A stretch of DNA of 5,572 bases from DASULA01 sp036278435 (GTDB taxonomy: Bacteria; Actinomycetota; Actinomycetes; Mycobacteriales; DASULA01), in NCBI GenBank assembly GCA_036278435.1, contig DASULA010000088.1:1-5572 (forward strand), read 5' to 3'. Made by a program: the position numbers and the translations under genes. Every line of letters starts with the position of its first letter. Position 1 is the first letter of the stretch. This document shows positions 1 to 5,057 of this stretch, piece by piece. The notes below the pieces were generated by a model. It saw nothing but the letters and a program-made list of their open reading frames with translations, ran no database searches and had not been told where the DNA came from.

Positions 1-917
1 ACTCGGCCTGGGTGCACGGCGGCGGGTTCGCCACCTACCGCGACGCCCGGGCGGCCCGGATCGACCGGCTGGACGAGCTGCACCGCGGCTGGGACACCGA
101 ACACCAGCGGCTGCGGGACCTGGTGCGCACCCTCCAGCAGCAGGCCAAGAACAGCCCCGACATGGCGTCCCGGTACCGCGCCATGCAGACCCGGCTGGCG
201 AAGTTCGAGGCGGTCGGCCCGCCGCCGGAGCGCCCGGCCACCCAGCGGGTGTCCATGCGGCTGGCCGGCGGCCGGACCGGAGTGCGCGCGCTGCGCTGCC
301 AGGGGCTGGAACTGTCCGGGCTGATGCGCCCGTTCGACCTTGAGGTGTTCTACTCCGAGCGGGTGGCCGTGCTCGGTTCGAACGGCTCGGGCAAGTCGCA
401 CTTCCTGCGCCTGCTGGCCGGCGCCGAGGTGGCGCACCAGGGCCGCTGGGCGCTGGGTGCGCGGGTGCTGCCCGGGCTGTTCGCCCAGACCCACGAGCAC
501 CCGGAGTTCGCTGGCCGGACGCTGGTCGACATCCTCTGGTACGGCGACGGCGCCCGGGCCGGCCGGGACCGCGGCCGGGCCATTGCCGCGCTGCGCCGGT
601 ATGGGTTGGACCAGCAGGCCGACCAGCACTTCGACACCCTGTCGGGCGGCCAGCAGGCCCGGTTGCAGATCCTGCTGCTGGAGCTGTCCGGTGCCACCAT
701 GCTGCTGCTCGACGAGCCCACCGACAACCTTGACCTGGTCAGCGCCGAGGCACTTCAGGACGGGCTGGAGTCCTTCGACGGGACGGTGCTCGCGGTGACC
801 CACGACCGGTGGTTCGCCCGGGGCTTCGACCGGTACCTGGTGTTCGGCGCGGACGGCACCGTGCGGGAGGCCGACGGGCCGGTCTGGGACTCCGGCCGGG
901 TGGTGCGCGTCCGCTGA
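1..917 (+). CDS. ABC-F family ATP-binding cassette ATPase, C-terminal part (5' end outside window)
   Basis: The reading frame is open from base 3, upstream of the GTG at 12, and begins SAWVHGGGFATY, which is internal ABC-F sequence, so the gene starts to the left of the window. Visible are the charged inter-domain linker (about 24-240, probably coiled coil) and one complete ABC domain. Walker A is GSNGSGKS (375-398), the signature LSGGQQAR (639-662), Walker B with catalytic Glu LLLLDEPTDNLD (about 702-734; Glu codon 714-716), and the H-loop His in VTHDRW (801-803). There are no membrane segments. ABC-F proteins carry two ABC domains on one chain, are soluble, and usually act on the ribosome (translation factors or antibiotic-resistance ribosome protection); which role applies here is not visible. 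All catalytic residues of this domain are present. It ends with TGA at 915-917, 57 bases before the lipoprotein start. Confidence 0.9.
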   Translation, partial: SAWVHGGGFATYRDARAARIDRLDELHRGWDTEHQRLRDLVRTLQQQAKNSPDMASRYRAMQTRLAKFEAVGPPPERPATQRVSMRLAGGRTGVRALRCQGLELSGLMRPFDLEVFYSERVAVLGSNGSGKSHFLRLLAGAEVAHQGRWALGARVLPGLFAQTHEHPEFAGRTLVDILWYGDGARAGRDRGRAIAALRRYGLDQQADQHFDTLSGGQQARLQILLLELSGATMLLLDEPTDNLDLVSAEALQDGLESFDGTVLAVTHDRWFARGFDRYLVFGADGTVREADGPVWDSGRVVRVR

Positions 918-933
918 CTCGGCCCCGCCTTCG

Positions 934-939
934 TATGCT
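934..939 (+). promoter_or_regulatory. Possible -10 box upstream of the lipoprotein gene
   Basis: TATGCT fits the actinobacterial TAnnnT -10 pattern and stands out in GC-rich sequence, 36 bases before the lipoprotein start. No good -35 is seen at 16-19 bases upstream; the nearest candidate overlaps the end of the ABC-F gene. A weak call. Confidence 0.25.
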
Positions 940-974
940 GGTCCGATCGGGTGGCCAGTCCGGAGGGGGAACCG

Positions 975-2141
975 GTGTCGGTGCGGCTGGGGAGAGCTGT
1001 GTGCGCGGGTGTCGCGATCGCGGTGACCTCGGCCTGCACCAGTTCACTGCCGGGCCGGGCCAGACCCTCGGAAGGGCCGCCCGGGGGCGCCGTGGCCCCG
1101 TTCGCGCCGAGTGTCACGGTGTTGGAGTCCCGGCGGTTGGCCTACGCGGTGCCGCGGCCGGACGTGGTGAACAGGTCGTTCACCCGCTCGTGCCGGCCCA
1201 CCCTGCCGGTGAAGGACGTCGACGCGCTGGGTGGTGTCGGGGGGCTGTTCGTGGACCGGTCGGTGGACGTGTTCCGGCGGGACGGGTTCGTGGCCGGGTA
1301 CGTGCAGTGCCGCAGCGACCCGGCCGGAGGGCGCGGGACCGTGGCCGCGGCCGTCGAGATGCGGGACGCGGCCGGTGCCCGCCGGGCGGTCCGGGACCTG
1401 GTGCCCACGCTGGCCGGTTCCGGGGATCGGGTCACGCCGCTGGACGGGATGGACGGGGCCACCGCGGTGGCCGGTGTGGACCGGACCAGCGGCCGGCGGG
1501 TGCTCCAGACCGTGCTGGCGTCCGATCGCCTGGTGCTGTACCAGTACACCGACGACACCGACGGCCGGCGGATGGTGGACACCGCGGTACGGATCCTGCG
1601 CTCGGCCCTGGCCCGGGCGAGGAACTACCGGCCCACCCCGCTGGACCGGATGGCGCGGCTGCGGCCCGACCCACACCACCTGCGCCGGTTACTGGTGGTG
1701 CCGGCCGGGACCGCCCTGGTCACCGGCGGTGGGTATGACCTGGACGCCTACTACGGGCTGGCCGAGGACCCGGAGGCCGAGCGGGCGCTGCTGGCCGGCG
1801 CCGGGTTCGTCGGGATGTACAGCAATCAGGCCGAGCACCAGTCCTACTCGGTCTACCAGCTCGCCGGTCCGGCCGCGGCTGCCCGGGTGCGCGATGGCTT
1901 CGCCGCGATCGAACGGCGGCTGCACCGTGACCTGGTGCCGCTGCGGGTGCCGGCCGCCGGATCGGGCTCGGTCTGCTTCGCCTTCACCGCCGCCGACGGC
2001 ACTTTGGCACAGCGGTGTTTCTTCACCACCGGGCGTTACCTGTACCAGGTGGACGCGTTCGGCTTCCCGGCCGCCGGGCGGACCGATCCGGCGCACATCG
2101 CGTCGCTGGCGGGCCGGCAGCGGGACAGGTCGCCCCGGTAG
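975..2141 (+). CDS. Secreted lipoprotein, DUF7373-like
   Basis: A 388-residue protein. I chose the GTG at 975 rather than the in-frame GTG at 951 because a strong Shine-Dalgarno, GGAGG at 962-966, lies 8 bases before it, and because the protein then begins with a standard lipoprotein signal: Arg4 and Arg7, a hydrophobic stretch (about 8-18), and the lipobox-like TSAC with Cys21 (codon 1035-1037). The mature protein should be lipid-anchored outside the membrane. Motifs such as DVFRRDGFVAGYVQCRSDP, RPTPLDRMARLRPDP and the C-terminal CFFTTGRYLYQVDAFG resemble actinomycete lipoproteins of the DUF7373 group as I remember them; their function is unknown. Mature cysteines lie at 73, 112, 334 and 348, so up to two disulfides are possible. 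There are no catalytic motifs or later membrane segments. It lies between ABC-F and rplM with no obvious functional link to either. Confidence 0.8.
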   Translation: MSVRLGRAVCAGVAIAVTSACTSSLPGRARPSEGPPGGAVAPFAPSVTVLESRRLAYAVPRPDVVNRSFTRSCRPTLPVKDVDALGGVGGLFVDRSVDVFRRDGFVAGYVQCRSDPAGGRGTVAAAVEMRDAAGARRAVRDLVPTLAGSGDRVTPLDGMDGATAVAGVDRTSGRRVLQTVLASDRLVLYQYTDDTDGRRMVDTAVRILRSALARARNYRPTPLDRMARLRPDPHHLRRLLVVPAGTALVTGGGYDLDAYYGLAEDPEAERALLAGAGFVGMYSNQAEHQSYSVYQLAGPAAAARVRDGFAAIERRLHRDLVPLRVPAAGSGSVCFAFTAADGTLAQRCFFTTGRYLYQVDAFGFPAAGRTDPAHIASLAGRQRDRSPR

Positions 2142-2161
2142 TGCCCCGACGTGGTCCGTGC

Positions 2162-2192
2162 CGGCCCGACTCGCTCTGGACCGGGCCGTTTT
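2162..2192 (+). terminator. Candidate intrinsic terminator after the lipoprotein gene
   Basis: A perfect 7-bp GC stem, CGGCCCG (2162-2168) with CGGGCCG (2182-2188), a 13-base loop, then TTTT at 2189-2192. It lies 20 bases after the lipoprotein stop. The U-run is short, so termination could be partial. The last two T bases are also the first two of the -35 box of the next promoter. Confidence 0.45.
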
Positions 2193-2220
2193 GACCGCCC
2201 GGTTTGCCGGCAGGTATCGT
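2191..2220 (+). promoter_or_regulatory. Promoter for the rplM-rpsI operon
   Basis: TTGACC (2191-2196), an 18-base spacer, then TATCGT (2215-2220). This matches the housekeeping sigma factor consensus of actinobacteria (TTGAC and TAnnnT). Transcription would start near 2226-2228, giving a leader of roughly 95 bases before rplM. The position just upstream of a ribosomal-protein operon supports it. I saw no convincing leader structure such as a known L13 autoregulatory motif in 2228-2306; the stretch is GC-rich with short CGCAAC-type repeats only. Confidence 0.6.
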
Positions 2221-2306
2221 GGCAGGTCGGTGCGTGGCGCCGGTGTGGCCTGCCGCGCCCGCGCGTCGCGACCCACCGCAACGCATCGCAACACCTCGAC
2301 ACGACC

Positions 2307-2313
2307 GAAGAGG
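2307..2313 (+). promoter_or_regulatory. Shine-Dalgarno site of rplM
   Basis: GAAGAGG, 7 bases before the GTG at 2321. It decides the start of rplM over the earlier in-frame start at 2204, which would add 39 residues with no resemblance to L13 and would lie upstream of the predicted transcription start. Confidence 0.6.
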
Positions 2314-2320
2314 CAGATCT

Positions 2321-2764
2321 GTGCGCACGTACAGCCCCAAGCCCGGCGAGGTTACCCGCCAGTGGCACGTGATCGACGCGTCCGACGTCATCCTGGGCCG
2401 GCTCGCCACCCAGGTGGCGACGCTGCTGCGGGGCAAGCACAAGCCGCAGTTCGCCCCACATGTGGACACTGGTGACTTCGTCGTCGTGGTCAACGCCGGC
2501 AAGGTCGCGCTGAGCGGGACCAAGCGCGACACGAAGTACGCCTACCGCCATTCCGGGTACCCCGGCGGGTTGCGCCGGCGCACCTACGGCGAACTCCTGG
2601 ACACCCGGCCCGAACACGTGGTCGAGCGCGCGGTCCGCGGGATGTTGCCGAAGAACACGATCGGCCGGAAGATGCTGACGAAGCTGAAGGTCTACGCCGG
2701 GCCCGACCACCCGCACGCGGCCCAGAAGCCGGTGCCGTACGAGATCACCCAGGTCGCGCAGTAA
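2321..2764 (+). CDS. rplM: 50S ribosomal protein L13
   Basis: A 147-residue protein, the usual length for actinobacterial L13, a 23S rRNA-binding protein needed early in assembly of the large ribosomal subunit. Family signatures run through the whole chain: RQWHVIDASDVILGRLAT near the N-terminus, GKHKPQFAPHVDTGDFVVVV, then YRHSGYPGGLR, RAVRGMLPKNTIGR, and KLKVYAGPDHPHAAQKP near the C-terminus. The start is GTG with GAAGAGG 7 bases upstream. The 76-base gap to rpsI and the lack of any terminator-like hairpin between them agree with the conserved rplM-rpsI operon, read from the promoter at 2191-2220. Confidence 0.97.
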   Translation: MRTYSPKPGEVTRQWHVIDASDVILGRLATQVATLLRGKHKPQFAPHVDTGDFVVVVNAGKVALSGTKRDTKYAYRHSGYPGGLRRRTYGELLDTRPEHVVERAVRGMLPKNTIGRKMLTKLKVYAGPDHPHAAQKPVPYEITQVAQ

Positions 2765-2826
2765 CCGGCGACGACGAGCGGCCCAGCGGTACCGTCCAGC
2801 ACGCAGTAACCCACCACCCGACACGT

Positions 2827-2832
2827 AGGAGA
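2827..2832 (+). promoter_or_regulatory. Shine-Dalgarno site of rpsI
   Basis: AGGAGA ends 8 bases before the GTG at 2841. It fixes that codon as the start of rpsI. Confidence 0.7.
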
Positions 2833-2840
2833 GCCCAGGC

Positions 2841-3275
2841 GTGAGCATCGCCACCACCGCGTCCGCACCGGTGCTCGGCACCGACACCGGCCGGCCCGTG
2901 CAGACCGTCGGTCGCCGCAAGGAGGCCGTGGTCCGCGTTCGCGTCATGCCGGGCACCGGCGCGTTCACCCTCAACGGCCGTCCGCTGGAGACCTACTTCC
3001 CGAACAAGGTCCACCAGCAGCTCGTCCGCGAGCCCCTGGTCACCCTGGACAAGGCCGAACAGTACGACGTGGTCGGCAACCTGCGGGGCGGCGGCGTCAC
3101 CGGCCAGGCCGGTGCGCTGCGGTTGGCCATCGCCCGGGCGCTCATCGAGATCGAGCCGGACAACCGTCCCGCCCTGAAGAAGGCGGGCTTCCTCACCCGT
3201 GACCCGCGGGTCAAGGAGCGGAAGAAGTACGGTCTGAAGAAGGCCCGCAAGGCCCCGCAGTACTCCAAGCGCTGA
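2841..3275 (+). CDS. rpsI: 30S ribosomal protein S9
   Basis: A 144-residue protein of the small ribosomal subunit head. A short, non-conserved actinobacterial-type N-terminal extension (about residues 1-18) is followed by the S9 core: VQTVGRRKEAVVRVRV, NGRPLETYFPNKVHQQLV, NLRGGGVTGQAGALRLAIAR, and RDPRVKERKKYGLKKARKAP. The C-terminus QYSKR is complete; this tail reaches the P-site tRNA in known ribosomes. The stop TGA (3273-3275) is the last base triplet before the transposon remnant, so the native sequence downstream of rpsI has been lost or displaced. The protein itself appears intact. Confidence 0.97.
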   Translation: MSIATTASAPVLGTDTGRPVQTVGRRKEAVVRVRVMPGTGAFTLNGRPLETYFPNKVHQQLVREPLVTLDKAEQYDVVGNLRGGGVTGQAGALRLAIARALIEIEPDNRPALKKAGFLTRDPRVKERKKYGLKKARKAPQYSKR

Positions 3276-3276
3276 C

Positions 3277-3402
3277 GAGGTCGACGACGACCTGGTGGCC
3301 GACATGGTGGAGGTGCTGACCTCGTTGTGTGCCCGCCTGTACGGCCGCAGGTCGGCGAAGAACCGGGCGAAGAAGGCTCTGCAGGCAGTTGAGCATGACT
3401 GA
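3277..3402 (+). pseudogene. Truncated IS607-family serine recombinase TnpA (last ~42 codons)
   Basis: This frame reads EVDDDLVADMVEVLTSLCAR, then LYGRRSAKNRAKKALQAVEHD and TGA at 3400-3402. I recognise it as the C-terminal end of IS607-family TnpA, which typically ends DLVxDMxEVLTSxCARLYGRR plus a basic tail. A full IS607 TnpA is about 200 residues, with an N-terminal MerR-like DNA-binding region and a serine recombinase domain; both are missing here because rpsI ends immediately upstream. The frame also stays open into the rpsI stop region (GAC at 3274-3276), so the junction may lie a few bases further left. No start codon with a good ribosome site precedes it. The remnant may only help translational coupling to the next gene, whose start it overlaps. 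Confidence 0.75.
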
Positions 3403-5035
3403 GCTGGCCAAGAAGCCGCTGCGGCATATTGCTCGTCCGTTCGTCGCCGGTGGGTCGTCCGGCGTGTCGATACGCGACCGGCTCAAGGGTCTTACCGCCG
3501 CCGATGAGAAGGTGCTGCGCTTGGTCGGCGAGCACATGGGGCGTCTGGCCTCCGCCGATCTGGCCCGCAGGTGCCGTGACGGCTTGGACCATTCCACCGA
3601 CACGTGGGCGGCCCGCAAGCGGGAGCTGACCGCGCAGTCGTCGTCCCGGTGGGCGGGGTCGGTCACCTCCAACACCCATGACCAGTGGGGCCTGTCGCGC
3701 CGCGCCCAATACCAGCACCTCATGTCGCTGGAGGCCGGTATCCGAACCATCCGACACCGCCTGTCCCTGCCCATCGGGGAGAAGGGCAGCCCGGGCAAGC
3801 CGGGTGGCTACCGCTCCAAGCAGGAGTGGTTCGGCAAGACGCGCCGTCTGGCGATCCTGGAGACCGCCTACGAGCAGGCTGCGGCCGAGCGGGCGGCCGG
3901 GAAGGTCTGCGTGGTGCGCGGTGGCCGCCGTCTGCTCCATCAGCGGCACAACCTCAGCGCTACCGGCAAGACCGAGGCGCAGTGGCGTGCGGAGTGGGAA
4001 GCCTCGCGATGGTTCCTGACTGCTGACGGAGAGTCCGGCAAGCGGTACGGGAATGAGACGATCCGCGTCACCCCGGACGGTGAAGTGTCGATCAAGCTGC
4101 CCGCGCCACTCGCCGACTTGGCGAACGCCCGGCACGGCCGGTACATCCTGGCCGCCCGTGTGAGTTTCCCGCACAGGGGACAGGAGTGGGCCGACCGTAT
4201 CGAAGCGAACCGGGCCGTCGCGTACCGCATCCACCTCGAGGTGGCGCGGGGCCGCTGGTACCTGGATGCTTCCTGGACCCGCAAGAACCTCCCCGTCATC
4301 GGGCTGGACGCGCTGCGCGCCGATGGCGTGATCGGAGTGGACACGAACGCCGACCACCTGGCCGCGTGGCGGCTAGACAACCACGGCAACCCGGTCGGCA
4401 AGCCGCGTCGCTTCGACTACGACCTGACCAGCACCGCCGCACACCGCGACGCGCAGCTCCGTCACGCCCTCACCCGGCTCCTGCACTGGGCCAAGACCAT
4501 GGGCATGCACGCGATAGCGATCGAAGACCTCGACTTCACCGACTCCAAAACCCGCGAGAAGCACGGCCGCAAGAAGAAGTTCCGGCAGCTCATCTCCGGC
4601 ATCCCCACCGGCAAGTTGCGCGCACGCCTCCTGTCGATGTGCGCCCAAGCCGGTATCGGCGTGATCGCTGTCGATCCCGCCTACACCTCGAAGTGGGGTG
4701 CTAAGCACTGGCAAAAGCCGCTTAGCACCCCGCGACGCCCCGTCTCCCGCCACCAGGCGGCAGGCGTGGCCATCGGACGACGCGCCCTCGGCCACCGGAT
4801 CAGGCGACGGACCACACCGCCCCGCCAGCACCAGAGCGATGCTGGCGGGCATCGGACAGTCCAGGCCCGACCCGGCAACCCAGGGAGCGAGGGAACCCGC
4901 CCCCGCATTCCCGGACCACACACCCGATGTGTGCAGCCGGATGCGGCAGGAACGCAGGCGACCAGGACACCCAAAACCGTTCGGGATGTCCCAGCCCGAG
5001 CAGGATTGGGCCCAAGACCCACTCCTGCTCACTGA
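3395..5035 (+). CDS. TnpB-related protein of an IS607-type element (RuvC-fold, third catalytic position altered)
   Basis: A 546-residue protein, counted from the ATG at 3395, which overlaps the tnpA stop and is followed by the family-like start MTELAKKPLRHIARPF. It resembles the actinomycete proteins called 'IS200/IS605 family accessory protein TnpB-related protein'. TnpB proteins are RNA-guided RuvC endonucleases of transposons. RuvC-I is GVIGVDTNADHLA (Asp316, codon 4340-4342), RuvC-II is IAIEDLDF (Glu377, 4523-4525), and the RuvC-III segment is SRHQAAGVAIGRRALG with Gln454 (4754-4756) where I recall Asp in relatives. No CxxC zinc ribbon occurs between RuvC-II and RuvC-III. The last 80 or so residues are Arg/Pro/Gly-rich, overlap the hairpin-rich 3' end and are probably not a folded domain. 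The GCAGG-type ribosome site is weak, so coupling to upstream translation is likely. The frame has no internal stop. Confidence 0.8.
   Translation: MTELAKKPLRHIARPFVAGGSSGVSIRDRLKGLTAADEKVLRLVGEHMGRLASADLARRCRDGLDHSTDTWAARKRELTAQSSSRWAGSVTSNTHDQWGLSRRAQYQHLMSLEAGIRTIRHRLSLPIGEKGSPGKPGGYRSKQEWFGKTRRLAILETAYEQAAAERAAGKVCVVRGGRRLLHQRHNLSATGKTEAQWRAEWEASRWFLTADGESGKRYGNETIRVTPDGEVSIKLPAPLADLANARHGRYILAARVSFPHRGQEWADRIEANRAVAYRIHLEVARGRWYLDASWTRKNLPVIGLDALRADGVIGVDTNADHLAAWRLDNHGNPVGKPRRFDYDLTSTAAHRDAQLRHALTRLLHWAKTMGMHAIAIEDLDFTDSKTREKHGRKKKFRQLISGIPTGKLRARLLSMCAQAGIGVIAVDPAYTSKWGAKHWQKPLSTPRRPVSRHQAAGVAIGRRALGHRIRRRTTPPRQHQSDAGGHRTVQARPGNPGSEGTRPRIPGPHTRCVQPDAAGTQATRTPKTVRDVPARAGLGPRPTPAH
4695..4731 (+). 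repeat. Long hairpin inside the tnpB-like coding sequence
   Basis: GGGGTGCTAAGC (4695-4706) pairs perfectly with GCTTAGCACCCC (4720-4731). Inside it GGC (4710-4712) pairs with GCC (4717-4719) around an AAAA tetraloop, leaving only ACT (4707-4709) bulged: 15 pairs in 37 bases. The codons here (GGT, GCT, CAA, CTT) have T or A at the third position, unusual in this genome, and several of these bases are in the stem. It encodes KWGAKHWQKPLSTP of the TnpB-like protein. It could be part of a guide-RNA scaffold, an RNA-processing site or a translation/transcription attenuator. Confidence 0.85.
4821..4849 (+). repeat. Hairpin in the 3' part of the element
   Basis: CCCGCCAGCA (4821-4830) pairs perfectly with TGCTGGCGGG (4840-4849) around a 9-base loop. 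It follows the last recognisable RuvC motif and is a candidate for the first large stem of a right-end RNA. Confidence 0.75.
4998..5030 (+). repeat. Terminal hairpin at the right edge of the element
   Basis: GAGCAGGA (4998-5005) pairs perfectly with TCCTGCTC (5023-5030). After one T/C mismatch TGGG (5007-5010) pairs with CCCA (5018-5021), leaving a 7-base loop: 12 pairs in 33 bases. It ends 27 bases before the glmM start. No U-run follows (ACTGATTAGG), so it is not a standard intrinsic terminator; a structural role at the transposon right end fits better. Confidence 0.75.
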
Positions 5036-5043
5036 TTAGGAAC

Positions 5044-5048
5044 GGTGA
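5044..5048 (+). promoter_or_regulatory. Likely Shine-Dalgarno site of glmM
   Basis: GGTGA with 9 bases to the ATG at 5058; AGGAA at 5038-5042 is a second, more distant option. Both lie at or next to the likely right edge of the transposon remnant, so part of the ribosome site of glmM might derive from the element. Confidence 0.45.
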
Positions 5049-5057
5049 TCCGCTTCG

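Larger units (their letters stand above)
3276..5040 (+). mobile_element. IS607-type transposon remnant between rpsI and glmM
   Basis: The element consists of the tail of a serine-recombinase tnpA, an overlapping tnpB-related gene, and a hairpin-rich 3' end. The order and the short tnpA/tnpB overlap (ATG at 3395, tnpA stop at 3400-3402) are typical of IS607 elements. The left end and most of tnpA are absent, so the element cannot move by itself. The left edge is at the rpsI stop. The right edge is not fixed by a repeat, because IS607 elements lack terminal inverted repeats and insert at GG; GG pairs at 5039-5040 and 5044-5045, after the last hairpin (4998-5030), are candidates. Its codons use T and A at third positions more freely than the neighbours, which agrees with acquisition. 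Confidence 0.75.
4821..5040 (+). ncRNA. Candidate right-end guide RNA scaffold (reRNA/omegaRNA) of the TnpB-like gene
   Basis: TnpB systems make a structured RNA from the 3' end of tnpB to the transposon right end, with the guide copied from the flanking DNA. This stretch has that position and a dense series of stems: 4821-4830 with 4840-4849 (10 bp), GGGAA 4891-4895 with TTCCC 4908-4912, CACACA 4917-4922 with TGTGTG 4928-4933, GGACACCC 4965-4972 with 4983-4991 (8 bp, one bulged A), and the terminal stem 4998-5030. The overlapping protein tail is low-complexity, as expected if the RNA rather than the peptide is under selection. The 5' end is unknown and could include the hairpin at 4695-4731. 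A guide would begin just after about 5040-5045, in the glmM leader. Expression and binding are inferred, not shown. Confidence 0.45.

Noticed and set aside
951..974. Earlier GTG start for the lipoprotein
   Set aside because: It lies upstream of the GGAGG ribosome site and would put eight acidic/polar residues before a good signal peptide.
2204..2320. Longer rplM frame starting at 2204
   Set aside because: It would begin upstream of the predicted transcription start, has no L13 similarity, and has no ribosome site; the GTG at 2321 gives the standard 147 residues.
1231..2475. Long + strand frame (414 codons) overlapping the lipoprotein and rplM
   Set aside because: Composition rich in Trp, Pro, Gly, Arg and Cys is typical of a frame-shifted reading of a GC-rich gene; it conflicts with two well-supported genes.
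3329..3394. Upstream GTG start that would lengthen the TnpB-like protein by 22 residues
   Set aside because: The extra residues (Arg-rich) are the tnpA tail read in another frame; the ATG at 3395 gives the family-like N-terminus and the normal IS607 overlap.
2993..4357. Long minus-strand open frame (454 codons) across rpsI and the tnpB-like gene
   Set aside because: It is antisense to two recognised genes, is Arg/Pro/Gly/Ala-rich as expected from GC-biased codons, and matches no family.
4186..4704. Alternative + strand frame within the tnpB-like gene
   Set aside because: A shadow frame with Arg/Pro/His-rich composition; the RuvC motifs are in the other frame.
4998..5030. Reading the terminal hairpin as an intrinsic terminator
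   Set aside because: No U-run follows it, and termination here would cut off glmM, for which no separate promoter was seen.
3276..5040. CRISPR array, tRNA or rRNA gene, or direct repeats flanking the element
   Set aside because: No regularly spaced repeats, no tRNA-like arms and no matching target duplication were seen; IS607 elements do not make clear duplications.
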